Below are positions 56,799 through 64,000 of a stretch of 64,000 nucleotides of DNA, one piece after another. The notes beneath the pieces are model-generated. The model searched no databases, had not been told where the DNA came from, and saw nothing but the letters and a program-made list of their open reading frames with translations. A program made the position numbers and the translations under genes. The stretch is from Actinoplanes sp. TBRC 11911 (GTDB taxonomy: Bacteria > Actinomycetota > Actinomycetes > Mycobacteriales > Micromonosporaceae): contig NZ_JABBNC010000025.1 in assembly GCF_012933445.1 (NCBI RefSeq), positions 1 to 64,000 on the forward strand, in the 5' to 3' direction. Position 1 is the stretch's first letter. Every line of letters starts with the position of its first letter.

Positions 56799-58244
56799 AT
56801 GACAGCGCAGACGTGGCCGTTCGAGCCGTACAAGATCAAGATGGTGGAGCCGCTGCCGGTGACCACCCGCGCCCGGCGCGAGGAGGCGCTGCGCGACGCC
56901 GGGTGGAACCTGTTCGGCCTGCGCGCGGGGGACGTCACCATCGACCTGCTCACCGACTCGGGCACCGCGGCGATGTCGCACCATCAGTGGGCCGCGCTGC
57001 TCGGCGGCGACGAGACGTACGCGGGAGCCCGCAGCTGGACCCGCTTCGAGCGTACGGTCCAGGAGATCTTCGGGTTCCGCCACGTGATCCCGACGCACCA
57101 GGGCCGCGCCGCCGAGCGCATCCTCTTCGCGGCGCTCGTGCAAGAACGAGAAAGCGAGGTCGTCCCGAGCAACGCCCACTTCGACACCACCAAAGGCAAC
57201 CTCGAGCTGCTGGGCAGGCGAGCTAAAGACTTTCCCATCTCCGAGGCCCGCGATCCCAGCACCCGAGCCCCGTTCAAGGGCGACGCCGACCTGACCGCGG
57301 TGGAGGAGCAGATCCGCGACGGCAAAGTCCCGTTCGTGATGCTGACCGTCACCAACAACGCGGGCGGGGGTCAACCCGTGTCGATGGCCAACATTCGCGG
57401 CATGGGCGAGCTGGCCCGGGCGTACGGGATCCCGTTTGTGATCGACGCGTGTCGCTTCGCCGAGAACGCCTCCTTCATCAGGCAGCGCGAACCCGGCTAC
57501 GCGGACGTCGCGATTCCCGAGATCGTGCGTGAGATGTTCGCCCAGGCCGACGCGATCACGATGTCCGCGAAGAAGGACGGCCTGGCCAACATCGGCGGGT
57601 TCATCTGCGTCAACGACGACGAGGTCGCGACCCGGGTCAAGCAGCTGTGCATCGCGGGGGAGGGCTATCCCACGTACGGGGGTCTGGCCGGCCGGGATTT
57701 GGACGCGATCGCGGTCGGCCTGCGCGAGGTGCTCGACGAGGACTACCTGCGGCATCGGGTCGGCACCACGGCGGCCTTCGTGGAGGCGCTGGCCGCGCGC
57801 GGAGTCCCGGTGCTGCTCCCGCCGGGCGGGCACGCCGCGTACCTGGATGCCCGGATGTTCCTGCCGCACCTGCCGTGGGACCACTATCCGGCGCAGACGC
57901 TGGTCGACGAGATCTACCTGGAGGGTGGGGTGCGCGGTTCCGAGCTAGGCACCGTCACCTTCGGAATGGACTCCACCACGGGCGTGGAGCGTCCCGCGAC
58001 GTGGGAGCTGGTGCGGCTGGCGCTGCCGCGGCGGGTCTACACGCGCAGCCACCTCGAGTACGTGATCGAGACGGTGGCCGCCGTCCACGACCGCCGGGAA
58101 GCCGTCCGGGGCCTGCGGATCACCTCGCAGCCCCGGGTGATGCGCAACTTCACGAGCCGGTTCGCGCCGGTGGCCCAAGCGGAGGCTCTCGATCCGCTTG
58201 AACCACCGACTAGGAAATTTGCTACCCGTTCCGCGCGGGACTAA
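56799..58244 (+). CDS. tnaA: Tryptophanase-like beta-eliminating lyase
   Basis: A 481-residue PLP lyase of the tryptophanase / tyrosine phenol-lyase family. Matching segments are PFEPYKIKMVEPLPVTTR at the start, HQGRAAERILFA, FDTTKGNLEL, VIDACRFAENASFI, the Schiff-base Lys in SAKKDGLANIGG and GMDSTTGVERPA. It would cleave tryptophan to indole, pyruvate and ammonia; tyrosine specificity cannot be excluded. Divergent from the Lrp regulator. Its 3' end overlaps the convergent anthranilate synthase by 23 bp. Confidence 0.92.
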   Translation: MTAQTWPFEPYKIKMVEPLPVTTRARREEALRDAGWNLFGLRAGDVTIDLLTDSGTAAMSHHQWAALLGGDETYAGARSWTRFERTVQEIFGFRHVIPTHQGRAAERILFAALVQERESEVVPSNAHFDTTKGNLELLGRRAKDFPISEARDPSTRAPFKGDADLTAVEEQIRDGKVPFVMLTVTNNAGGGQPVSMANIRGMGELARAYGIPFVIDACRFAENASFIRQREPGYADVAIPEIVREMFAQADAITMSAKKDGLANIGGFICVNDDEVATRVKQLCIAGEGYPTYGGLAGRDLDAIAVGLREVLDEDYLRHRVGTTAAFVEALAARGVPVLLPPGGHAAYLDARMFLPHLPWDHYPAQTLVDEIYLEGGVRGSELGTVTFGMDSTTGVERPATWELVRLALPRRVYTRSHLEYVIETVAAVHDRREAVRGLRITSQPRVMRNFTSRFAPVAQAEALDPLEPPTRKFATRSARD

Positions 58245-60027
58245 CCGCCCCGGACAGGACGTGCGGCAGAAGTTCGGCGAGAACGGTCACGCCGTCGCGG
58301 CTCAGCACCGACTCGGGGTGGAACTGCACGCCCGCGAATCCGCTGCCGCGCAACGCATGGACCGCGGAGTCGGCCGGGTCGCGTGCCACCGTGACCCGGC
58401 CGTACCGGGATTCGAACGCCTCGGCGGGGCTGTGCGCGGCGAAGCTGGAGTAGAAACCGACCCGGCGCGGCGACCCGAAGAGATCGACGTCGCGCGCGAG
58501 CCCCTGATAGGGCGATTCCCGCCGGACCATCGGCAGGCCGAGGTGCACCGAGAGGATCTCGTGCCCGAGGCACACGCCGAACAGCGGCCGCCCGGCCTCG
58601 AGCAGCGACGACACCAGGTCGCGCAGCACCTTCATCTTCGGGTCGCCGAGATCCGACGGGTCGCCGGGGCCGGGCCCCACCACGACCAGGTCGGCATCCG
58701 GAACCGGCGCGTTCCACCCCACCACCGAAACGGCGAGCCCGAGCGCCTTGAGCTGGTGGGCGAGCATCCCGGTGAACGTGTCCTCGCCGTCGACGATCAC
58801 CGCCGTGCGACCGTCCAGCTCCGGGACGGTCAGCGAGCCCGGCGCCCGCGAGTCGAGCCAGAACCGGGCCAGGTTGTCGTTGCGGGCCGCCAGCAGCGCG
58901 GAAACCTCGGGGGTGACGGGGTCCGGGCGTACCGGGGAAGAAGCGGAACCGGAGGCACCCAGCGCACGCAGGACGCCGGCCGCCTTGGCGTAGGTCTCGG
59001 CGATCTCGCCGGCCGGGTTCGAGTGCCGGACCAGGGTGGCACCCACCGGCACGCGCAGGCGACCGTCCGGGGCGATCTCCGCGGTCCGGATCAGGATCGG
59101 CGCGTCCAGCGACTGCCGGCCCTGCTCGTCATGATCGAGCAGCGCCAGCACGCCGCCGTAGTAGCCACGGCCGCGGCCCTCGTGCCGGGCGATCACCCGG
59201 CAGGCGTTCTCGATCGGGCTGCCGGTCACCGTCGGCGCGAACATGGTCTCGCGCAGCACCTCGCGGACATCCTTCGAACCCTTGCCGGCCAGCAGATACT
59301 CGGTGTGCGTGAGGTGGGCCATCTCCTTGAGGTACGGCCCGGCCACCTGACCGCCGTGCTCGGCGACCGTGGCCATCATCTTGAGCTCCTCGTCGAGCAC
59401 CATGTAGAGCTCCTCGATCTCCTTCGGGTCACGCAGGAAATCGACCAGGCTGCCCGATCCGTGCCGGAACGTCCCGCTGATCGGGTTCATCATGGTGATC
59501 CCGTCGGCGACGCTGACGTGCCGTTCCGGGGTGGCGCCGACCAGCGTGCGGGTGCCGGTGTGCACCAGGAAGGTCCAGTAGGTGCCCTGCTCGGCGGCGA
59601 GCAACCGGCCGAACGCGGCCCGGGCGGCGTCCACCGGATCGCCGTCGACCGTCGCCTCGAAGACGCGGTGGATCACGAAGTTGGCGCCTTCGCCGCGGCC
59701 GATCTCGTCGCGCAGCACATCCTCGACGATCTTCCCGTACGCCTCGTCGGACAGATCGAAGGCGCCGCCCGTGACGGTCAGCGGCGCCGGCGGGAAGGCG
59801 CTCAGCGGTTCGCGTTTCGAGGAGGCCACGACCAGGCATTCGAGCGGCGCGTGGTCGTCGATGCAGTGGAAGCCGCGCTCGGTGACCTGGCGATACGGGA
59901 TCAGCGCCAGCGTCGGATGCCCGGGATCGAGCGGGATCTCGGCGAGCGTGGCAACCGTGATCACGTCGCCGGTGAGCACCTCGACGTAGTCGGTGCCGTC
60001 GCGATGGATCAGTGCGAAAGGCCGCAT
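58222..60027 (-). CDS. trpEG: Fused anthranilate synthase (TrpE-TrpG)
   Basis: A 601-residue fusion. The first 370 residues are the chorismate-binding domain (GTYWTFLVHTG, MNPISGTFRHG, GSPIENACRVIARHEGRGRGYYGG). The last 190 are the glutamine amidotransferase with nucleophile Cys in GVCLGHE and His/Glu in GVQFHPES. It makes anthranilate from chorismate. PhzE has the same domain order, but the trp attenuator upstream points to tryptophan synthesis. ATG 60027 follows AGAGGA. It overlaps the convergent tryptophanase by 23 bp. Confidence 0.93.
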   Translation of the reverse strand: MRPFALIHRDGTDYVEVLTGDVITVATLAEIPLDPGHPTLALIPYRQVTERGFHCIDDHAPLECLVVASSKREPLSAFPPAPLTVTGGAFDLSDEAYGKIVEDVLRDEIGRGEGANFVIHRVFEATVDGDPVDAARAAFGRLLAAEQGTYWTFLVHTGTRTLVGATPERHVSVADGITMMNPISGTFRHGSGSLVDFLRDPKEIEELYMVLDEELKMMATVAEHGGQVAGPYLKEMAHLTHTEYLLAGKGSKDVREVLRETMFAPTVTGSPIENACRVIARHEGRGRGYYGGVLALLDHDEQGRQSLDAPILIRTAEIAPDGRLRVPVGATLVRHSNPAGEIAETYAKAAGVLRALGASGSASSPVRPDPVTPEVSALLAARNDNLARFWLDSRAPGSLTVPELDGRTAVIVDGEDTFTGMLAHQLKALGLAVSVVGWNAPVPDADLVVVGPGPGDPSDLGDPKMKVLRDLVSSLLEAGRPLFGVCLGHEILSVHLGLPMVRRESPYQGLARDVDLFGSPRRVGFYSSFAAHSPAEAFESRYGRVTVARDPADSAVHALRGSGFAGVQFHPESVLSRDGVTVLAELLPHVLSGAVSPARNG

Positions 60028-60076
60028 GGTGGTCCTCTTTCCGGTTTCGGCGGCGCCGACCGAGACCAGCCATGCG

Positions 60077-60101
60077 AAACGGCCGCCTCGGGGAGGCGGC
60101 C
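60077..60101 (-). terminator. trp attenuator hairpin
   Basis: On the minus strand GGCCGCCTC and GAGGCGGCC form a 9-bp stem with a 3-nt CCC loop (60081-60101), followed by GTTTC. The T-run is short (three), but position between the Trp-rich leader peptide and trpEG marks it as the attenuator. The alternative leader hairpin GTGGCCCGCC/GGCGGCCAC overlaps the Trp codons. Confidence 0.78.
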
Positions 60102-60139
60102 GCGTGAGCTTGGAGCGCGCGGGAGGGTGTGGCCGCCGG

Positions 60140-60175
60140 TTAGGCGGGCCACCACATGCTCAAGCGCGCTGACAT
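60140..60175 (-). CDS. trpL: trp leader peptide MSARLSMWWPA
   Basis: Eleven codons with two adjacent Trp codons, MSARLSMWWPA then TAA, about 110 bp before trpEG. A hairpin covers the Trp codons and a terminator-like hairpin follows, so ribosome stalling at the Trp codons would favour readthrough of trpEG when charged tRNA-Trp is scarce. Actinomycete trp leaders are typically this short with two or three Trp codons. The ribosome-binding site is weak. Confidence 0.85.
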   Translation of the reverse strand: MSARLSMWWPA

Positions 60176-60195
60176 GTCCGGGAGCATACGACCTG

Positions 60196-60429
60196 TCAGG
60201 CCTCGAAGGCCAGACGCACGGCCCGCCGGGCCCACCGCATGCGATCAAGAGCACAGTCCGGGTGCTCGCCGAACTCCTGCGCGACGACCTCGGAGCACCG
60301 GCGCTGGCCCAGCCGGTCCACGGTCGAGTTGACGACGGCGCGGATCGATTCCACGGTCGGGTGCTGCGACCGCTGGAGGTTCGAGGCGAACAGGGCCTCG
60401 CTGCGGATGTCAGCGATGAGGGCGTGCAT
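60196..60429 (-). CDS. Small conserved hypothetical protein
   Basis: A 77-residue protein: ADIRSEALFASNLQRSQHPT and CSEVVAQEFGEHPDCALDRMRW follow a pattern I recognise from short conserved actinobacterial proteins of unknown function. GAGGAGA lies 6 nt before ATG 60429. It ends 20 bp before the trp leader peptide on the same strand, so the trp leader may be transcribed partly from this gene's promoter. Confidence 0.82.
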   Translation of the reverse strand: MHALIADIRSEALFASNLQRSQHPTVESIRAVVNSTVDRLGQRRCSEVVAQEFGEHPDCALDRMRWARRAVRLAFEA

Positions 60430-60577
60430 CGGGTCTCCTCGAAAAGCTCGGCGTCTGAGAATCAGGACACCGGAGCGCGGATGCAACGCCGCTGCGCGCC
60501 GGTTGCGGACCGGTTGCCAGCACTTTGAAGGCATAAATCGGATATGGTCGGGCGAACGGACTGCGAAGGAGCTTGCC

Positions 60578-60952
60578 GTGACGGTGGTCCTGGTCGCCGA
60601 CGACGACGCCGACATCCGCGATCTGGTGGCGTTCAAGCTGGAGCAGGCCGGGTTCGAGGTGATCGCGGTCGAGGACGGCCAGGCCGCGCTCGACCAGGCC
60701 CGCAGCCACCGGCCTACGCTCGCGGTGCTGGACGTCTCCATGCCGGGTCTCTCCGGCATCGACGTGTGCCGTATGTTGCGTGCCGATCCGGCCACCGCCG
60801 GCATGCTGATCGTCATGCTCACCGCGCGCGTGCAGGAACAGGACGTCGAGGGCGGGTTCAGCGCCGGCGCCGACGACTACGTGACCAAGCCGTTCAGCCC
60901 GCGCGAGCTGGTCTCCCGGATCCAGTCCTTGTTGAGCCGGGCGCGGGCGTGA
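60578..60952 (+). CDS. Single-domain response regulator
   Basis: A 124-residue CheY-like receiver without an output domain: ADDDADIRDLV, phosphoacceptor Asp in LAVLDVSMPG, Thr in LTARV and Lys in YVTKPFSPREL. AAGGAG lies 7 nt before GTG 60578. The following histidine kinase begins 9 bp after its stop, so the two form a pair; output must come through another protein. Confidence 0.93.
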   Translation: MTVVLVADDDADIRDLVAFKLEQAGFEVIAVEDGQAALDQARSHRPTLAVLDVSMPGLSGIDVCRMLRADPATAGMLIVMLTARVQEQDVEGGFSAGADDYVTKPFSPRELVSRIQSLLSRARA

Positions 60953-60961
60953 CCGCGCGAG

Positions 60962-62446
60962 ATGCCCGATGAGGGGTCGGTCGCCCGGCTGCTGAGCCGC
61001 ACCTTCGCCGTGCTCATCGTGCTGATCGTCGGCGCCGGGGCACTGCGGCTCGGCGCCGCCCTGGTGCAGAACCGGGTGGTGGACCGGCTGACCCTGGAGG
61101 TGCAACCACTCGGGCTGGCCAACGACCGGATCGGCGACACCGTGAGCGCCGCCGCCTGGGCGATGCGCGGCTACTCACTGACCGGCGACGCCCACATGCT
61201 GCAGCTCTTCGACGACGCGCAGAACGGGTATGCGCAGGCCGTGTCCGACCTGCGGAACCTGGGCACCAAGCAGCGCCGCGCCCAGATCGACGCCGAGATC
61301 GCCAAGGGCCTGGCCTGGTGGCAGAACGCCGAGGAACTGCGCGTGTCGCTGCCGCTGTCGGCGACGGCCGTCGCGCTCACCGAGCAGGGGCAGCAGCTGT
61401 TCGACGATTTCCACCGTGCCAACGACGATCTGCAGCGGAACCTGGCCGCCGAGGCCGAGCGCCTGACCCGGCGCATCGACGTGATCAACGTGACGACCGG
61501 CGTCGGGATCGGGCTGATCACGCTCGCGGCCGCGGCCATCGCCGTGGTGACGTCGATGCGGACCCGGCGGCGGATCACCCGGCCGCTGCGCGAGATGGCG
61601 ACCTTGCTGGAGAAACGCGCCGAGGGCGACAAAGCCGGCCGCGCCCGGGTGGAGGGGCTCACCGAGATCCGCGCGGTCGCCGAGGCCCTGAACGCGGCCG
61701 CCGACCAGGCCGACCTGGTGCGCCGGCACGAGGAGCAGATACGCGACCGGCTGGAAGCCCTGGACAACGCCAAGACCGACTTCATGACGACCGTGTCGCA
61801 CGAGTTGCGTACGCCGCTGACCAGCATCTCCGGGTACAGCGAGCTGCTGCGCGATCCGGACACCGGCGGCCTCACCGAGCCGCAGCGACGGATGGTCGAG
61901 GTCATCGCCCGCAACGCGGCCCGGCTGCGTGAGCTGATCGAGGACATGCTCACGCTCGCCCGGATCGAGAACGGCGAGTTCCGCAGCGAGCTGGCGACGG
62001 TCGACCTCGCCGAGGTGATCGAGCGGGCGATCGGCGGGATCACCCCGGCCGCCGCGAAAGCGTCCGTGGGCCTGCACTGCGACGTGCGGGGCCCGCTACC
62101 GGCCCGCGGCGACGGCGCCCAGCTCGACCGGGTGCTGGTGAACCTGCTCAGCAACGCGGTCAAGTTCACCCCCGCGGACGGGACCGTCACGGTCCGGGCC
62201 GCGCAGGACGGCGACCGGGTGGCGCTCAGCGTGGCCGACACCGGGATCGGCATCCCCGAAAGCGAGAAGCAGGCGCTGTTCGCCCGGTTCTTCCGCGCCA
62301 CCAACGCGATCCGCAACGCCATCCCCGGCACCGGGCTGGGCCTGGCCATCGTGCGGACCATCGTCGGCAACCACGGCGGCACCATCGAGGTCGACTCCAC
62401 CGAGAACGCCGGCACCACGGTCACCGTGCGGTTGCCCGCCGGCTAG
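60962..62446 (+). CDS. Sensor histidine kinase (CHASE3-HAMP-HisKA)
   Basis: A 494-residue membrane kinase. Helix 1 (about 10-35) and helix 2 (about 180-200) enclose an extracytoplasmic CHASE3-like domain. A HAMP domain, HisKA with the phosphorylated His in MTTVSHELRTPLTSISG, and HATPase_c with NLLSNAVKFTP, DTGIGIP and GTGLGLAIV follow. ATG 60962. Partner of the preceding receiver. Its stop shares the palindromic CTAG with the stop of the convergent DUF3159 gene. Confidence 0.93.
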   Translation: MPDEGSVARLLSRTFAVLIVLIVGAGALRLGAALVQNRVVDRLTLEVQPLGLANDRIGDTVSAAAWAMRGYSLTGDAHMLQLFDDAQNGYAQAVSDLRNLGTKQRRAQIDAEIAKGLAWWQNAEELRVSLPLSATAVALTEQGQQLFDDFHRANDDLQRNLAAEAERLTRRIDVINVTTGVGIGLITLAAAAIAVVTSMRTRRRITRPLREMATLLEKRAEGDKAGRARVEGLTEIRAVAEALNAAADQADLVRRHEEQIRDRLEALDNAKTDFMTTVSHELRTPLTSISGYSELLRDPDTGGLTEPQRRMVEVIARNAARLRELIEDMLTLARIENGEFRSELATVDLAEVIERAIGGITPAAAKASVGLHCDVRGPLPARGDGAQLDRVLVNLLSNAVKFTPADGTVTVRAAQDGDRVALSVADTGIGIPESEKQALFARFFRATNAIRNAIPGTGLGLAIVRTIVGNHGGTIEVDSTENAGTTVTVRLPAG

Positions 62447-63063
62447 ATCTGGGGGTGGCGCAGGCCCGGATGCCCCGGCGGCAGGCTGCGGCGGATCACC
62501 CACCAGCTCACCGCGAGACTCGCCGCCACCAGCGGCCAGGTCAGCGCCACCCGCGCCACGCCCAGCGCCAGCACCTGCTCCGCGGCGTACAGGGGAAGGA
62601 AGACGGCGACCCGCACGACGTACTGGGCAACCCAGACCCAACTTCCTTTCCCGTACGCGCGTAGCAGAGCCGGATCGCGCCGCCATCGCGTTTTCTGGCC
62701 GAGCACCGCGCCCACCACGAGCCCGAGCAGAGGCCACCGGATCACGATGCTGACCGCCCAGACCAGCGCGCTCGCGGCGTTGCTGAGCAGCTGGATCAGG
62801 AAGAAGTCCTCGGCCCGCCCGGTGCGCAACGCGATCAGCGCCGCCACGCACACGCCGAGCAGTCCGATCAGGACCGCGCGCGGCTTGTCGCCCCGGCGCA
62901 GCCGCCACACCGAGACGACGGCGGCGCAGGCCAGTGCGACGGCGGAACCGGCCCAGATCGACCGGCCGCCGGCCAGCCACCCGACGACGAACCCGGCGGC
63001 GGGCAGCGTCGCGTCGAGGGCCGCGCGCCGCCCGTTCAGCAGCTCCGAAAGCGATTCCGGCAC
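62443..63063 (-). CDS. DUF3159 membrane protein
   Basis: A 206-residue integral membrane protein with about five helices. VVGWLAGGRSIWAG, RWPLLGLVVGAVLGQKTRWRRDPALLRAY and WVWVAQYVVRVAVFLPLY are typical of DUF3159. Function unknown. It begins 4 bp after the TetR gene on the same strand, so the two share a transcript. The 3' end overlaps the histidine kinase by 4 bp. Confidence 0.9.
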   Translation of the reverse strand: MPESLSELLNGRRAALDATLPAAGFVVGWLAGGRSIWAGSAVALACAAVVSVWRLRRGDKPRAVLIGLLGVCVAALIALRTGRAEDFFLIQLLSNAASALVWAVSIVIRWPLLGLVVGAVLGQKTRWRRDPALLRAYGKGSWVWVAQYVVRVAVFLPLYAAEQVLALGVARVALTWPLVAASLAVSWWVIRRSLPPGHPGLRHPQI

Positions 63064-63067
63064 CGGC

Positions 63068-63760
63068 TTAATGTGTCGTATCGGTGCCGATGGTGTCGAG
63101 CCAATGCACCAACAGGGCGGTTTCCGGCTCGCCCAGGCCGCTCGGCTGCTGGCGCAGCAGGGCCGCGAGCTGCAGCGCGACCGGCGCGAGGCGGTCCGGC
63201 TCGGCCGGCAGGTTGTCGCGGCGGATCAGCAGCTTGGCGTGCAGCGCGTCGCGTACCCGGGTGGACAGCTCCGGGTCGTGGTACGTCTCCGGCTGGGTCA
63301 CCATGCTCAGCGCCACGCCGATGTTGGCCGCCATGATGGTCTGCGCCGCCACCTCCGGGCTCACCGCGAGCAGGCCGGCCGCAGCGCACCGGTCCAGCAC
63401 GACGCGCAGCAGGTCGAGCGCCTCCTTGGCGGCGCCCGGCACGGTCTCGAAGGCGGGGGAGTACATCATCCGATACACCGCGGGGTGTGCCAGCGCGAAC
63501 GCGACGTGGCCGTTCCACCCGTCGCGGAGGTCCTGGACCGGGTCGTCCGAGACGGGCAGCGCGCGCTTCGAGTTCAGGTAGCGCTCGAAGCCGTAGTCGA
63601 CGACGGCGCTGAGCAGGCCCTTCTTGTCGCCGAAAAGCCGGTAGAGCACCGGGGCGCCGACGCCGACGGCTTCGCAGACGGCCCGGGTGGAGATGTCGCG
63701 GTCGGGGGAAACGTCTAACAGCCTCTCAGCCGCCTCGAGGATCTGGGTGCGCGTATCCAT
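63068..63760 (-). CDS. TetR-family regulator
   Basis: A 230-residue TetR regulator. The N-terminal helix-turn-helix has ILEAAERLLDVSPDRDISTRAVCEAVGVGAPVLYRLFGDK; the C-terminal domain carries the ligand pocket. Operator-like CGTAAC/GTTACG palindromes lie in the divergent region, implying control of the gene starting at 63937 and probably of itself. Confidence 0.93.
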   Translation of the reverse strand: MDTRTQILEAAERLLDVSPDRDISTRAVCEAVGVGAPVLYRLFGDKKGLLSAVVDYGFERYLNSKRALPVSDDPVQDLRDGWNGHVAFALAHPAVYRMMYSPAFETVPGAAKEALDLLRVVLDRCAAAGLLAVSPEVAAQTIMAANIGVALSMVTQPETYHDPELSTRVRDALHAKLLIRRDNLPAEPDRLAPVALQLAALLRQQPSGLGEPETALLVHWLDTIGTDTTH

Positions 63761-63832
63761 GAGGCCATGTTACCGCCGATACGCTCGTGCCGTACCCGTG
63801 CTACTGACTGTGTCGGACGACACGCCCCTGAG

Positions 63833-63916
63833 CGTAACCCTGTTACGAATCTTCCCTAGCGCCGGAATACCCGAGGGTGTTAGCGTCGTTACCCAGTACA
63901 GCGTAACGCTGCTACG
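63833..63916. promoter_or_regulatory. Palindromic operators of the TetR regulator
   Basis: CGTAACCCTGTTACG (63833-63847) is a perfect inverted repeat. CGTAACGCTGCTACG (63902-63916) is the same with one change, 69 bp away. An additional half-site GTTAC lies at 63888-63892. They sit between the TetR gene and the divergent partial gene. Confidence 0.75.
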
Positions 63917-63936
63917 AATACCTTGTGGGGGTTGTC

Positions 63937-64000
63937 ATGTCTTCGATCACTACGCACGCTGCGGAGACGCGCGGCGCGTCGCGGTCGGGCGTTCTCGGGC
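63937..64000 (+). CDS. Partial gene at the window edge
   Basis: ATG 63937 opens a frame (MSSITTHAAETRGASRSGVLG...) to the end of the window. Divergence from a TetR regulator with operators between suggests a regulated transporter, often MFS, but 21 codons are too few to say. GGGGG precedes the start by about 6 nt. Confidence 0.5.
   Translation, partial: MSSITTHAAETRGASRSGVLG

Overview
The window is high-GC actinomycete DNA. F420-type oxidoreductases, a DinB/mycothiol-type protein, GTG/TTG starts, rare TTA codons and an FxSxx-type TPR ATPase fit a Micromonosporaceae (Actinoplanes-like) chromosome; the genus is inference. No rRNA, tRNA, CRISPR array or intact transposase was seen.

Layout. 0.4-4 kb: hydrolase, aldo/keto reductase, LysR regulator and hydroxyacid dehydrogenase. 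5-10.5 kb: an exonuclease/polymerase-A protein, then metH behind a sequence that reads as an S-adenosylhomocysteine (SAH) riboswitch. 10.4-17.4 kb: flavin monooxygenase/TetR pair with two matching operators, a small toxin-like operon, several hypotheticals, a frameshifted XRE regulator and a DinB protein. 18-23.4 kb: membrane proteins, a NarL-type two-component system and a DGPF/ECF42-like sigma pair. 23.5-28.1 kb: secreted proteins and a large GH63-like glycosidase. 36.6-44.8 kb: small membrane protein, F420 enzymes, an ABC ATPase with a short permease, and a translationally coupled GGDEF-EAL / alpha-oxoamine synthase / MFS operon. 46.1-53.8 kb: a four-gene PQQ-propeller/phosphatase operon and a sugar ABC operon. 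54.9-60.4 kb: aldo/keto reductase, Lrp regulator, tryptophanase and a fused TrpEG with a classical trp attenuator (Trp-Trp leader peptide). 60.5-64 kb: two-component pair, DUF3159 protein and a TetR regulator with palindromic operators.

The most interesting coding locus is 29.7-36.4 kb: an HExxH-type peptide hydroxylase, a 59-codon precursor-like gene with a strong ribosome-binding site, a nucleoside-hydrolase fused to an effector-associated-like domain, and an NB-ARC/TPR ATPase of the FxSxx system carrying a similar N-terminal domain. The radical-SAM maturase usual for FxSxx systems is absent, and the peptide lacks the FxSxx tail.

The most interesting non-coding signal is a set of six composite islands, filling nearly every long intergenic gap. 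Each has one copy of a 45-53 bp palindrome (stem ACCTTGGAGAGTT, conserved 19-20 nt loop) and most have 60-70 bp minisatellites. Two islands carry a transposon-like element with terminal repeats around 62-bp repeats; comparison of the 45-kb and 54-kb islands, which are inverted copies of one another, shows a filled and an empty insertion site with a 9-bp target duplication.
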